Part shown: piece by piece, positions 34,740 to 48,254 of the stretch
How positions within the stretch are numbered: the first letter of the stretch is position 1
Layout of the letters: each line of letters starts with the position of its first letter
Origin: Escarpia spicata
Lineage: Eukaryota > Annelida > Polychaeta > Sabellida > Siboglinidae
Assembly (NCBI GenBank): GCA_963995525.1
Contig: OZ023216.1
Coordinates: 36,708,408-36,772,407, forward strand
DNA length: 64,000 nt
Direction: 5' to 3'
Program-made: the position numbers and the translations under genes
Notes under the pieces: generated by a model
The model's database searches: none
Told to the model about the DNA's origin: nothing
Seen by the model: the letters and a program-made list of their open reading frames with translations, nothing else

Positions 34740-36380
34740 ATTATTATCTTTGGAAATTAATGTTTAAACGCAAACATATTTTCAAAGCTAGTAAGTGTTA
34801 CTCGTGGCGCAATTTTTTTAAACTTATTTGTCGGATTAATTAACAAAACTATTAATTTGTCAGGCAAACAAGCAACACTCTACCCCAAAATGCAACACAT
34901 CGCATGTCATTGGGAATGTTGACAAAACATCAATATATTTTTTACACCGTGAGGATTTGCTTCAGTTGGGTGAAACCTAGCATATTTTACGCAGGTATAC
35001 TGCGTAGCCTACCAGATGGTGACATTTGATCGGAATAGGAATTCTACAGGCCTACTGACCGATGATAGATGTCATGCGAATTTAAAGAGAATTTCAGGTA
35101 AAAACTACGTGTTTCAATTGAACAAATGTGGCACGTGTCACGGCCCCGTTGGGCGTCGGCGTCTACGGGATACTAGCATCGGCTTTCTGCATAAGTGACG
35201 TATAGGAACAGCATCGCGAGACGAGGTCGATGCGGTAACTGTGCGCTGACTCGCTGATAATTGAACTAGCATGCGTGCGTGTATGTGTGAATGTTACCGT
35301 TTTCCTCCTAAATGGCTTGCACCTCCGGCACCAAATTTTCAGGGATTAACCCACAACCAGTTGGAAGAAACGTTACCATTTATTTGTTCGTAATTCTCAA
35401 TAGATTAAGTTTTTGTTTTCACGTTTAGAGGTTCGTACTGGATGCTAGACGGACGCACATAAATCAGTTGTTCATAACGATACGCATACTTGCTGGGATT
35501 GTTCTGAACTACCGATCGGTCGGGAACATTTTACGTTAACGTGACTTTTTTTAAAACATGTCATTTATGAATACTCCTGGAATCCGAATGATGGGCATCT
35601 TTGCTGATAAGGGAAATGAAAACTGGCTTGTTCAGTTTGCTGACCAGCTTATTTATAAACAATAAGACATTGAAATAAATACAAGTATCAACGTTATGAC
35701 CTAATTCACGATATTTCCCTGAGTAACAAATTGTACAGGATTGCGGACGGACAGCATGGGTAATAATGGCATGAAGCGTTCCTAGAGGGTGGCTTGTCCC
35801 AGACTATTATTAAATATTAGCTTCAATATCGTGCATTTTGAAAGGTATTTCAACTCTCCACATTGAAGTGAAAAGTGGGGAAATTACAAGACAAGTTCGC
35901 ATGTAACTGGTGTGTTATTATAAAATAACTTAATTTTGCACAACCAACATTTCTTTTTGGATAAAATTTTATAGCGCACAGGCAATTTCCATAGTACAAT
36001 TGACAATTTAAAAATTATAATACAAATACGCATGCAATTACAGTGTACATACAATTGAATGATAGCATATGTTATAAAAAAATTCTCACAAAAACTGACC
36101 ATCTTATAATAATAATCTTTATTTTATTGTAGCACTATATCCTACGCTTCCCGTTTTAATAATTTTATAAAGCATTCAAAGAGAAAATGTGTTTGATTAT
36201 AGGTAGATTCAGAACAAAACATATCGGATTTGGTTTGATGTAGCCTGGCAGAAACTTACCAATGCAAAATATAATAAGGATTTAAATAAGTCTAGATTTA
36301 ATTAAATATGGTACGTCTGGGTATTCGATAAACAAACAACCCTACGCCAGTTACATGACAAGCCTAACGTCTGAAGTAAT
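34740..36380. other. intron between terminal exons B and C
   Basis: AT-rich, no gene or clear repeat. TTTATT at 36119-36124 is an AATAAA on the minus strand about 260 bp beyond the exon B stop, and could be that isoform's polyadenylation signal. Confidence 0.4.
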
Positions 36381-36382
36381 AT

Positions 36383-36889
36383 TTACACATGAGCAGCATC
36401 ATTCGAATGGAAATGTTCAGTGTGCGTCTTCAGACTACGTCTAAAAGTAAACTGTTTCTGGCATATAGAACACACATTTAGCTTGACACCAGTATGTGTC
36501 GCAATATGATCGAAGTAGTTCGAGCGATCAGAATAGCCTTTTCCACACTGTTCACATTTGTATCTCGGTACGTTCTCGTGTATGTGCCTGACGTGTGAAT
36601 TAAGTCCGCTTTTGGTAACAAACGTACATTGGCATTGCGTGCACGTGTAGCGCTTGCCCGTGTGTTTGGATTTAATGTGGTACACCAACTTGCTCTTCAT
36701 CGTAAAATGTGTTCCACAATGTGTACACGTTAATAAATAATCACGCTTGTAGTTTCCAGGGATTTGTTTGCAGCTGTTCTTGTTTAGTTCTGCGACAGAC
36801 GGAAGATTTCTGGCCACTTTAGTAGTTAACTGTGCGCCCTTGTATCCCTGTCCAGTTGAGACACGGTTACCGGGACCGGCAGGGCACAC
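36383..36889 (-). CDS. alternative terminal exon B: four C2H2 fingers
   Basis: Acceptor TGTGTTGCCAG precedes GTG at 36889; 168 codons then stop at 36383. The linker begins VCPAGPGNRVSTGQGYKGAQ, clearly homologous to exons A and C. The fingers are CTHC...HIKSKH, CTQC...HVRHIH, CEQC...HIATH and CSIC...HTEHFH. Recognition residues are M,S,K,Y / T,S,G,S / D,S,N,D / F,R,S,T, so finger 3 matches exon C exactly while fingers 1, 2 and 4 differ. No Met precedes the fingers. It lies 2.2 kb upstream of exon C in transcription order. Confidence 0.85.
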   Translation of the reverse strand: MCPAGPGNRVSTGQGYKGAQLTTKVARNLPSVAELNKNSCKQIPGNYKRDYLLTCTHCGTHFTMKSKLVYHIKSKHTGKRYTCTQCQCTFVTKSGLNSHVRHIHENVPRYKCEQCGKGYSDRSNYFDHIATHTGVKLNVCSICQKQFTFRRSLKTHTEHFHSNDAAHV

Positions 36890-37109
36890 CTGGCAACACA
36901 CAAAGGCTGATGTCAGCGTGTAAGTTAAAGGGAAACGAAAGAACTTCTTGGTGTTGTGCATCTAAAAGACTTAATAAAAACTACCCATCTTCAAACACAA
37001 TAAATATTTTCACATCAGTGGTTAACTCAGAGTGCGGTCTGAAAGAGGAAGATTCTAATAAAATGTCCAATATCCTGGAAGCTAACGTCTTGCTCATGAC
37101 GAAAAGCGC

Positions 37110-37265
37110 GACCCAGGGGCGGATCCAGAGAGGGTGGTCTGGGGGGAACCCCAATCTCAATTGCACTGGCAGCCGAACGAAAATCATATTGGGTGGGTTG
37201 AGCCGGAGCTACAGCACGACTCAGCTGATGGATCATGACATCGGAAGACGGGGTGCTACTTAATT
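37110..37265. mobile_element. hAT-like MITE end
   Basis: CAGGGGCGGATCCAGAGAGG is a very common 5' end of non-autonomous hAT-type elements in fishes and invertebrates (from memory). The right boundary is unclear, possibly at the T-run near 37265. Confidence 0.4.
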
Positions 37266-37667
37266 TTTTTGGTGGCGATGTTCACAATTTCAAAAGTTCT
37301 ACGGAGGCATGTGCCCTGAGTTGGGACGTCGGTTATGACGCGCCAGGTTCCTAATTTTGCTCGCATGTATACGAGTTTGCCGGCTCATTTATTGGTTTCT
37401 CGTATTCCCTTTGATTCAGAAGCTGAGTTACACTTTTATATGCACGAATAACTGTTAGAATGCCGTACTGCGCCCGATGCGGACGTAACATGTTTACAAG
37501 TTAATGCAACAAAGCAAATTCGGCGAATATACATTATAGGCGACTGTACTAGCTATGGGAGTAGGGTCACAAACATCTCACAATATACATAATGGAACTG
37601 ACATAACTGAAAGTGACATAATCAGCTGAGAAAATACTACACATTTTAACAAACGGTTGGCTGAAAT

Positions 37668-40600
37668 GTATGGGTTTATTGAGCGTCTGTTATAACCAGT
37701 AATGTAATAATCGACCAGTAATGTAATAATCGACCAGTAATGTAATCAAAACAATGAAGATGATTATGATAATTATGTTAGCAGTGATGATGAAGATGAC
37801 GATGTGGTGGATGATAAATGATTATGTTAATGACGACTAGGAAGATGATGACAATTTTGGGGTCATCTTAGTGATGATGATGGTGATGAAGATGATGATT
37901 CTGCTGGTGATGTTGCTGATGATGATGATGAAGATGGCGATAATGAGGATTATAAATGATTTTGATTATAAGGAGGAGGAAGATAAAGACCATGAACGCG
38001 CCATCTTAGTGAAGAAGATAATGAGGATTATGAATAAGATGACGATGACGATTATAATTAGTACAATGATCAGGACGACGACAATGACATCCTTAACCTT
38101 ATCCTTTTCGTCATCGTCATCATTGTGTTAAAGGTTAGCCTGGCTAGCCAAATAAGGGGGTCATCTCAAATAACTTAGGGGAAATCTCAAAATGTAATGT
38201 TAGTGAGTGATACATTAACATTTTTGGAAGCTAAAGGGTAATCTCAAAATAATAAAATAAGGATCCGTAATCTCAAAACATGAAGATAAGGATAATCTCA
38301 ATCAACAACAATGTTCATCTAAACGATAACTGGAACTCAAATGTTTTAAAATATGACAAGAGTAAGGGATTATATCAAACAATTTAAAGAATAATTTTAA
38401 AGAGTCATTAAAAGGTAATTTAATAATGAACTAGATGATCAGATCAACATATTGCCGGTCATCTAATAAAATCTAGTGGTCTTCTCGGAAAAAATTTAAG
38501 TAAGGCGCTATCTCGTAAAACAGAATGGGTGTTGATGATTATATGGATGGTTATGATGACGGTGTTGTTGATAAAAATGATGTTAGTAACGATGATGAAG
38601 AAGGTGATAATGATGAGCATAAATGATTATGATGATTATCAGGAGGAGGATGAAGACAATAAAAGGCGACATCTTAGTGATGAATGTGATGATTATTATG
38701 ACTATGATGACACGATGATAAGGAGAAGATGATGGTGTAGAAGATGTGATGACGGTTATAATTATGATGATGAATACAACAACAATGGCATCCTTAACCT
38801 CATCATCATTGACAACCTCATGTCCACCCTCATCACAGCTAGCCGTGCTGGCACCCAGTCGATGTTCACTAAATGTTCTCAGAATGAGGCAGCTGCTTGT
38901 TTCCTGGGTGAACACATGGAACCCCCTTCATCCAACCTTCCAGGTAACGCAGTAACTACATGTCGGCAAACAGTAGGACCCAATCAGGCCGTGTGGTTAA
39001 GAAGGGGGTTCATTATGAAGAGTCACCTCAACAAATGAAAGCAGTAATCTACACTAAATTATGGGATTATCTTAAGACCATTGTAAATAAAGCATATTTA
39101 CAAATTACATATCTGATCATTATTTGATCAAATTAAGGGGTTATCTCAAACAACTTAGGGGAATTATTAGAAACGAAAGGGTAATTTCAAAATAATAAAA
39201 TACGGATCAGCCGAAACAATTAAGGTGTAATCTCAAAACATGAAGTAAAGGGTAATCTCTATCAACTAATAAGTTCATCTAAACGGGAACCTAAATGTTT
39301 TAAAATATGTTTTTAAATTAAGGGATCATATAAAACACAATTTAAAGAATAATTTTTAAAAGGAGTCATTAAGAGGTACTTTAATAATGATCTCGCTGAT
39401 CTACCGGGGTCATCAGAACCAGGTGGTCTTGTCGAAATAAAGTTAATTAAATGAAGGGGCCATGTCGTAAAAAGAATGGGTCTTCTAAAAACGCTAAGAA
39501 TCATTACAAGATTTGTAAGAAGTCATTAACCAATTAACAAGCAGATTGTCGCAATAAATTTAGGGACCATCTAACAAAATTAAAGGGTTTTCTTAACAAA
39601 GTTAAGGAATCATATACAAAGTGTAACTAGCCATTAACAATGAACCAGCTTATCGTCTCAATAAATAAACGGATTATTTAAAAATAGACGTGTTTATTAA
39701 AAATAATTCTGATTGTCTGAACGCATTAAGGGATCATGTCAAGGCAATAAATGGTAATCTCTCAATAAAGGGATTGTTTCAAAAAGGGCCACCAAAATTG
39801 TAAATTTTCATTAAAAAGAACAAATTGATCGTCTTTAAAAAATAAGTGGTCTTAACATATAAAAGGGCCATCTCACAAATAAATGGATCCGGTTGTTGAT
39901 TTAATAAGACCTGACTAAGCGTGCCAACGCATTCTGGATCATCTCAAAACTTTAAAGGTTATTCTCATAAAATAGTAAGGTTTTCTCAAAAAAGTTAAAC
40001 CGTTATTTCATGCACAAATTAATTTTTTATTAAAAAGAACTGAATTCTGGTGCACTTTGCAGTGTCACATGATGGCTGAATGTTCAAGAATGTTCCATAT
40101 TTGTCATGAAATTGTCAAGGTTGTTATTGTCAACGAAATTCTGAAGAAGTGTTCCATTTTGATGCCAAAGGATGTGCCCGAAAATCATGTGTAATTTCTT
40201 GTCTAGAGGTTTACTCCGACTGCAGAATACAAATTCCCTTTACAGGTCCGCAATTGCTGATGATATATGGAATGTGTAGTATTTGCTCTGTGTCTTGTTC
40301 TGTACAGTGAGTGACTTCGCTCGTCTTCTCTCAATTACTTGGGTCACGCTCATGATGTCGTCGTTTACAGTAAACCATTAATTTTAGCAATTTGCCTTTC
40401 GGGCGTCTAAAAAAATTTCTTCCTTTTCTTAAACCAGTTCATGTCGTCACACTGCGCAAAATAGTTTAGCGCAGCAGTGGCAGTGATCACTTCGGTCAGC
40501 ATTGGCAAATTGTTGTCCAACAAAGGACAAACTACTTTTTTTTTTTTGTATGGACCGCTCATGATGACTTTAGCTTGCAGTCTTTTCATCAGTATCTTTA

Positions 40601-43155
40601 CTGCACCACGTATGCAAGAAATATTGACATTTATTATAAATCTTCAGCCCACACATGTACCGATTACGTGTAGTAAATATTAATGGATTTTATTTACCAG
40701 TTAATTGGGTAGTCTACACAATTAAACGAATAACTTAGCATGTAAAATTATAGGGGGGCATTTACAATATCCGGCATTAAGATGTAATTATCCAAAATAA
40801 AGGGTATCTTTAAAAAAAGTGACCAAAACGAATAAATATGAGGGTGATTTTAGAGGACCCTCTTGTTAAATTTTAGATGACCTTTAATGTTTTGATGGCC
40901 CCTTAAATTTGTCTTTTGATATAACTCCTTACATCTATATTTTGTGGTAGCACTTTAATTTTATTACCCTTACCTTTTTCAGGTGATCGGTTAGCTACTT
41001 TATTGAATTATCCTTACATTTTTTAACATTATTCCTTAATTTATTTATTAAATTCGTTTAATTTATCTGAGATGACCACTTAGATTTTTTTGATATAATA
41101 ATTTGTTTTGATGACCCATTAAGTTTGTGTTTTGCTATGTATCCGTACAAGTTTAGATTTTCCTTAATTAAATTAAGTGGGGCTTCATTTCATGATGTGA
41201 CATTTTTTTTATACGATCAACTAGATAATTTTTTCTGATCCCTGCTTTTTAATTATCCTTTAATGGTTTGAGAAGAGAGCATTATTTTACTAAATGATCC
41301 CTTAATTGATTGTGACAATAAGTTGGTTTATTTGTAATGAATAGTTACACTTTTTAATATGATTCCTTAACTTTGTTATGAAGAACCTTTAATTTTTTTA
41401 GATGGCCCTTTGTTCGCTGAGACAACCAGATCGTTAAGTTGTTAATGACTTCTTACACATTTTGTAACAATTCTTAGCATTTGTGAAGGCCTATTATTTT
41501 TATGAGGTAGTCCCTTAATTTAATTAACTTTAATTCGAAAAGACCACTTGGTTTTGATGATCCCGCAATGTGTTGATATGATCAGTTAGTTCATTATTAA
41601 AGTACCTCTTAATGACTCCTTTTAAAATTATTCTTTAAATTGTGTTTGATATAATCCCTTAATCTCAGTCATATTTTAAGACATTTAGGTTCTCGTTATC
41701 TTTTAGATTAACCGTTTAGTTGATTGATATTACCCTTAACTTCATGTTTATGAGATCACCCCTTAATTGTTTCAGCTGATCCGTATTTTATTTTTTTGAG
41801 ATTACCTTGTAGTTTCACTCATTAACATTGCATTTTGAGATTTTCCCTAAGTTGTTTGATATGACCCCTTAATATGATCAAATAATGACCAAATATGTTG
41901 ATTGTAAATATGTTTTAATATTCCTTAATTGTATTATTTAATAATCCCATAATTTAGTGTAGGTTACTCCTGTCATTTGTTGAGGTGACCCTTTCTAATG
42001 ACCCCCTTTCTTCTTAGCCACCCTGTCTGATTCAGTCCTATTGTTTGCCGACATGTAGCTACTGCGTTACTTGGGAGGTTATGTAAACTGGGTTCCATGT
42101 GTTCTCCAAGAAAACAAGCAGTTGACTCGGGATGATGATAAGGATGTTAAGGATGTCATTGTCGTTGTTCTCATCATCGTAATGATTATAACCGTCATCG
42201 TAATCATCAGTGTCATCATAGTCATAATAATCATCATATTCATCACTAAGATGATGCCTTTATTGTGTTCATCGTCCTCCTGATAACCACCATAATCATT
42301 TATCATCCCCATTATCACCATCTTCATTATCATTACTAACATCATCACCATTAATTAACAACACCATCATGAACAACAACCATTCTTTTTACGAGATGGC
42401 ACCTTACTTTAATTAACTTTTTTTGACAAGACTACATGATTTTATTAGATGATCCCGCAATGTGTTCATATGATCATCTATTTCACTATTAAATTACCTC
42501 TTAATGACTCCTTGTAAATTATTCTTTGTATTATTGTTGATATAATCCCTTACTTTTAGTCATGTTTTAAAATATTTGGTTTCCCGTTACCTTATAGATG
42601 AACCTCGCAGTTGATTGAGATTACCCTTAACTTTATGTTTGAGATTACCCCTTGTTTCAGCTTATCCTTATTTTAATCTTACCCTTTTGCTTCTAATATT
42701 TAGTATCACTCATTAACATTGCATTTTTACATTTCCCCTAAGTTGTTTGAGATGTGCCCTTAATTGGCTGGCATGGCTTTTCCTTTATAAGGGTAACACA
42801 AGGATGACAATGATGGGGAGGATAAGGTCAAGGATAATTATTATAGTTATCGTCATCTTATTCATAATCATCTTCATCACTAAAATGACGCCTTCATCTT
42901 CCTCCTCCGTATCATCAGATTTTAAACATTTATAATCCTCATAATCACCATCATAATCATCATCATTAAGATGACCCCTTAATTGTCTTCATCTTCCTTG
43001 TCATCATCGTAATCATTTATTATCCTCATTAACACCGTCTTCATCATCATCATAATCTCCATCATAATCATCTTCAAAATTTTTTATTACATTACTGGTC
43101 ATTGTTATCACATTACTGGTTAATTACTACAATTCTGGTTGTAACAAACATTGTA
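37668..43155. mobile_element. about 5.5-kb fold-back element
   Basis: Two arms of about 2.3-2.4 kb are inverted copies. CCAGTAATGTAAT at 37696 mirrors ATTACATTACTGG at 43084. CACATGGAACCC...GTAACGCAGTAACTACATGT (38914-38963) mirrors ACATGTAGCTACTGCGTTAC...GGGTTCCATGTG (42052-42100). GTAAGAAGTCATTAAC (39518) mirrors GTTAATGACTTCTTAC (41440). The arms consist of ATC/GAT-rich stretches and of degenerate 25-30-bp units containing AAGGG-TCATCTCAAAA. The central spacer (about 40030-40750) holds a 60-codon minus-strand frame with no known domain. The layout resembles Foldback/Galileo-type elements; no transposase was seen. Confidence 0.75.
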
Positions 43156-43869
43156 AACAAGACTAGTATTCCCAGTTCGGCGACTGGCTAACTGGAAAGA
43201 ATAGAATCTCGTGACGTAGCCTTTCTATGAAAATGTGAATTAAATTATGTGTCTTCAACCCGGTTATTCTAGTGAACTATTGGTATTATATTCTTAATTG
43301 TAGCTGCAAATTTTTTGTTTTTATTAACCCTTTTATGTGCATAGATCCAAACAATTGTCTTTTGTTTCCTGTTACGTTATGTTCACCTGTTGACACAGTA
43401 AAGAGAGGTTTTTTGTTCTGTTACTTGCAATCAGCCTGAATCATAATTAAAATCTGAACATTTTCTGGATGATAAATTCAAATTGTGACCGCTGTTTCGG
43501 GCTTATTAAACACAATTTGGAAGACTTTCAACATATTTATTCTAGTCTTAGAAACATTATATTAATTAATATTAAAAATGAGGAATGGACAAATTCTGTT
43601 TAAATGTGTTCAAGGTAGTGTTACAACAATTTGGTGTACAAGCTTGGCAGACATGCCATTTTGGGGTCAAAATCCATATTTTTTACTTGAATCCATATTA
43701 TCCGTACAACACTAACCCATCATTCAATAGATCATTTATCAGGCCATGAAATAAACCTTCAACAAATCTTAGATATGTTTCGATGGTCTTATTGGTTCCC
43801 CACTTTTGCATTATTTAAAGCAGGGTAATCATGTAAGAAATATATATCCATCACTGTCTATAGCCAGGT

Positions 43870-43950
43870 ACTCATTTATACAGCAGAGTGAGCTGAGGCA
43901 ATATGAAGTGAACATAACACCCCAGCATCGAAATGGTAGCAACAGGATTC
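43870..43950 (-). repeat. SINE body fragment
   Basis: GGTACTCATTTATACAGCAG and AGTGAGCTGAGGCAATATGA match the SINE at 45862-46015. The tRNA-like head follows at 43950 and is tandemly repeated. Confidence 0.55.
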
Positions 43951-44306
43951 CAACTGAGATTCTCTTGACTGAGAGCCCAATGTTCTACATCCCACAACAC
44001 CACGCCACAAAGAACACAGTGAAACTGGATAAATATATTCCAACCGAGATTCTCTTGACTGAGAGCCCAATGTTCTACATCCCACAACACCACGCCACAA
44101 AGAACACAGTGAAACTGGATAAATATATTCCAACCGAGATTCTCTTGACTGAGAGCCCAATGTTCAACATTCTACAACACGCCACAAAGAACACAGTGAA
44201 ACTGGATAAATATATTCAAACCAAGATTCTCTTGACTGAGAGCCCAATGTTCAACATTCTACAACAACACGCCACAAAGAACACAGTGAAACTGGATAAA
44301 TATATT
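43950..44306 (-). repeat. four tandem copies of a tRNA-like SINE head, about 90 bp each
   Basis: Copies start at 43950, 44040, 44130 and 44217 (periods 90, 90, 87). On the minus strand each reads GTGGCGTGGTGTTGTGGGAT, then GTAGAACATTGGGCTCTCAG and ends in GGTTGGAATCC-like B-box sequence. The 188-codon plus-strand frame over them is a by-product of the period. Confidence 0.75.
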
Positions 44307-44587
44307 CCTTTCAAAATAAATGATTGCATGGACCATTTTCAATTATTTAATAATAATAATGTAAATGTATAATAATTACATAAGAATGGACATTTTTGTA
44401 CTAGAGACATGAAGTGAAGCAAGTTATTATGATTACACGTATAAGGTATAGCCTAACATTCTGAATTAAAATAGATGATCAAATGGCACCTTCTAGACAC
44501 TGCCCTGTGTCAGTCCAAGCAAATTTGAGGATGGTCTCATCCTGACCATGTCAAATTATCTTCAAAGTTCACTCATGTATAGAACAA

Positions 44588-44872
44588 TCAATTTAAGAAC
44601 ACTAGGTGATTCACTTCAGACTTTCTTCTCTCTCGGTATCGTGCCTGTCTTATTCTTTGTAGTTTACGTTGATGTTCCACTTGCTCAGCAGTCAGGGTCC
44701 CCTTCTTTTGTCTCCAAACTTTCTTCTTCTCTGCCTCCTTCTGCCTGAATGTTGGATCTCGTTCCTTCTTCCTCTGTCTGTAGCGTCTCGAGCGGGCAGC
44801 TGCTGCCCGTCTTCGGTCAGTCTGTGACTGCCTAGGTTTGTGTCTTCGTAGAACAACATTGTCTAGCCGCGC
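44588..44872 (-). CDS. possible alternative terminal exon: basic Arg/Lys-rich domain
   Basis: Minus-strand acceptor TTGCTTTTTGAAG precedes GCG at 44872; 94 codons then stop at 44588, phase 0 like the ZF exons. The peptide has no Met and is extremely basic: DRRRAAAARSRRYRQRKKER, then QKEAEKKKVWRQKKG and RIRQARYRERRK. The blocks RRYRQRKK and ARYRERRK repeat about 45 residues apart. Such arginine-tyrosine repeats recur in invertebrate nucleic-acid-binding and transposon proteins (from memory). It could be a fourth C-terminus of the locus, or part of an unrelated element. It lies between ZF-A and ZF-B. Confidence 0.5.
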   Translation of the reverse strand, partial: ARLDNVVLRRHKPRQSQTDRRRAAAARSRRYRQRKKERDPTFRQKEAEKKKVWRQKKGTLTAEQVEHQRKLQRIRQARYRERRKSEVNHLVFLN

Positions 44873-44889
44873 CTTCAAAAAGCAAAGGA

Positions 44890-45850
44890 CTATGTCAAAG
44901 AAGAAATATAATGAGACACATTAATTTAAAGCCTCCATATTCATTAACATTTATTTGTATTCTTAATATTTTTACTACAATAAATGTGTTTAAACTTGAA
45001 GGTATATTGCTCACAATTTTTTTTTTAATAGACCTTGAACTATGTTCACAATTTGAAAGTTGTGTCTGCAAAATATTCAAATTGTAAACAACTTGTAAAC
45101 AGCTCTGCTATTGGCATGAACTGTTTTGAAATTGGCTCAGATGCTCCTGACCAAATTGTGACTAAGTTAGTAAGTACAACTGATTTAGCAAATGTCCTGC
45201 TATTAACCATGTAATGGAATAAACAATCTCCTTTTAAAAGCAATCCAGTGGAAACAATCCTTATGGAGTGTATATTATCTGGGAAACGCAAAGCCTGTAT
45301 TAAATATAAAACAGCTCCAAACAGGAGGACTACCATAGAAATTAGAAGATCACAGAAAATAGCTGAAAATATAAAATCTGACAACAGAAACTCTCTGGCC
45401 TACTCCTCCTACACATGTGTGTTAACTATCATTCTGCCAAATAGCATCTCATTTATACTTTTGAACTGACTAACATAAACAGTGTTTGCCAACTGAAATT
45501 CCACAAAAACAAGGGTACCTAAGATCAACCAATACAGCTAAAACATTGGTGGCCTCTCAATTCTGTAAAATCATGCAATTTGAAGCTATCACAAAGCAAA
45601 AATGCTATGATGTCTTGAGATAGAAATACTGGTACATTCAAACTCCCATCTCAATTGATTTAATGAAGCAGGTTTAAGGTAAGTTCTTATATTGCATGGT
45701 ATCCAGTCCTTCTAAACTACTGCTCAATGTACTTGACAGTACATCCCCTGACTGACTTGTTCATTCCACCACCAACTTAACTCCTCTGGAAAGCATTCAG
45801 CCGCAGTGCAATTACTGTGTTAAGACTAATCGTTCACATACAAAAAAGAT
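44890..45850. other. intronic, no gene seen
   Basis: AT-rich DNA within the zinc-finger locus. Open frames here (up to 112 codons) show no domain. Confidence 0.5.
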
Positions 45851-45861
45851 ATACCACAGCA

Positions 45862-46015
45862 GGTACTTATTTATACAGCTGAGTGAATTGATGCAATGTA
45901 GAGTGAACAAGTGCTTTGAATCTTTGAACCAACAGCAAGAGTATTTGAACCCAGTTTCACCCAATTGAGAGTTGGATGGTCTAACCACTACACTACAGTG
46001 ACCCATGCTACAAGA
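45862..46015 (-). mobile_element. tRNA-derived SINE
   Basis: On the minus strand, GCATGGGTCACTGTAGTGTA then GTGGTTAGACCATCCA (A box TAGTGTAGTGG) and GAAACTGGGTTCAAATACTC (B box GGTTCAAATAC) with correct order and spacing. The 3' body matches 43870-43950. Confidence 0.7.
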
Positions 46016-46069
46016 GAAACAACTAAATACTGAATAAATAATGTACTAACAGTGAAGCTCCAAATGCGC

Positions 46070-46532
<463 letters not shown>

Positions 46533-48254
46533 AAAAACATTACAAGAAATAAATTGTTCATCTTGTCAGAGAGGACGCAGGAAGTTCTCGTGAAGAATTC
46601 TAACGAGCAACGTGAGAACCAACAGAACATCTAACAATGTCAAACTGTCATTGTCTTGCCTTGCCAATCAAAACTGTTTACTGACATAGCACATAGCTAT
46701 AAAACACTAAAATCTTGTGTTGTCACTCATAGGGAAATATGCCCATGAAATGTAAAAGTAGGCAGTATGATGAGCAGATGTATGACAACTTGGTGAACGA
46801 ATGTAGTAAATAAAGACACAGGACGTAAAGTAATGGAAAACGTTGCAACCTTAAAGGCTAAGTAAGTGAAATTAACTTTTTTATTCCCAATCTGAATGAA
46901 ATATACTCTAAAAATAGTGTCTTGATATTCAACTAATTTTTAACCCCCTCCGTCACCCTGTTCAAGGCCCCTGTTGGTTGCACTTTTCTGCACATTTTCT
47001 TCACGGTTTGTTGCAACACCTAACGGTCGAGGTGACATCACCGCAGGTAGCACCGCTAGGATAAATTTAGCATGTCGCGCATCTATGCGGGTTGGTGTTT
47101 CAGGCCGTATCTAAAATCGCAATAGTGAAATTTTTTATTATTTGATATCACCGTAAAGATAATAATCTTACCTATAAATGTGTCGTAGGATGCACACAGG
47201 AATTTATTTTACTTTTTGAGTTATTGTCGTTTGAAGATTGTGAATTCTCAAACTTGCAATGGGATTTATATCTTTTGATACCACAGTAAAGATAATCATA
47301 TCTATAAATGTGCCACTGGATGTACCCATGATTTATTTTTAGTTTTTGAGTTATTGCCATTTGAACATCTCGAATGCTTAGTGAATATAATGGAAGGTTG
47401 AGAGTTTGCTATATTCAAATTGCAATAATTCAATTTTTTGACAATTCCACCGTTACGTGTGTAACATTCAGACATTTTTTTCTTTGAAATTATACAGATC
47501 TAACCTAATGTATTGCAAACTGTTTTAAATGTGATCATAGCATTGTTCTGTTTTGTTTATTAGCTAGTGTATGCAAATTTTTATTTTCTTCATTCAGTAA
47601 TTTTCAAAAATATGTTACATGTAGCGTTACATGTGTGACGAACAAACATCAACATTTAGACAGGCGCATCAGTTATTGCCAAAAATCTGTGAAGTTATGG
47701 AAGTATGATACTAAGTTTCTTTATCATAAATTAGTACATATGTATAGGTATACATTATACCTGTATAACACTATGGTTGGTTAATATTAAAAAAATGAAT
47801 GTGGCGTTATGTATCTGACATGTTTTTGTTAATTTAGCACAACATAATTAGGTAAGCTGATTATGATAAAACAGTCAATTATGTGGCATATTTATGTGAC
47901 AGGAGAAATAGTGACTTACCTGGTATTTTAGAATGAATCCAAGCAAATCAGTCTTTAAAAAGAAGAAATTTAGGGTATATTTCCCAGTGGGTGTCAAAAC
48001 TGTCAACTATAGTTGATCTGATGTGGTGTTGCCCCATTGTAACACATTAGCAATTCAATTATAGTTATTTAAAGTTTGTACAAATATATTGTGTCATGAT
48101 ATACGTAGGTATTAGATTCACAAATGTAATGTAGCGTTACGTGTGTGACACACATTTCTAACTTTATGTACAGTTAAATATTTGTTCATGTCTTTTATAT
48201 TTTGGTATTTACAGAAGTATTCATATGTTGATTTATAAACCAATTAGAGATTAA

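Noticed and set aside
36832..37263. 143-codon plus-strand frame
   Set aside because: Starts antisense to ZF exon B and runs into the hAT-like MITE end; no domain.
43806..44372. 188-codon plus-strand frame with four repeats (ILLTESPMF)
   Set aside because: It coincides with four tandem SINE-head copies of about 90 bp; the protein-like repetition is a result of the period.
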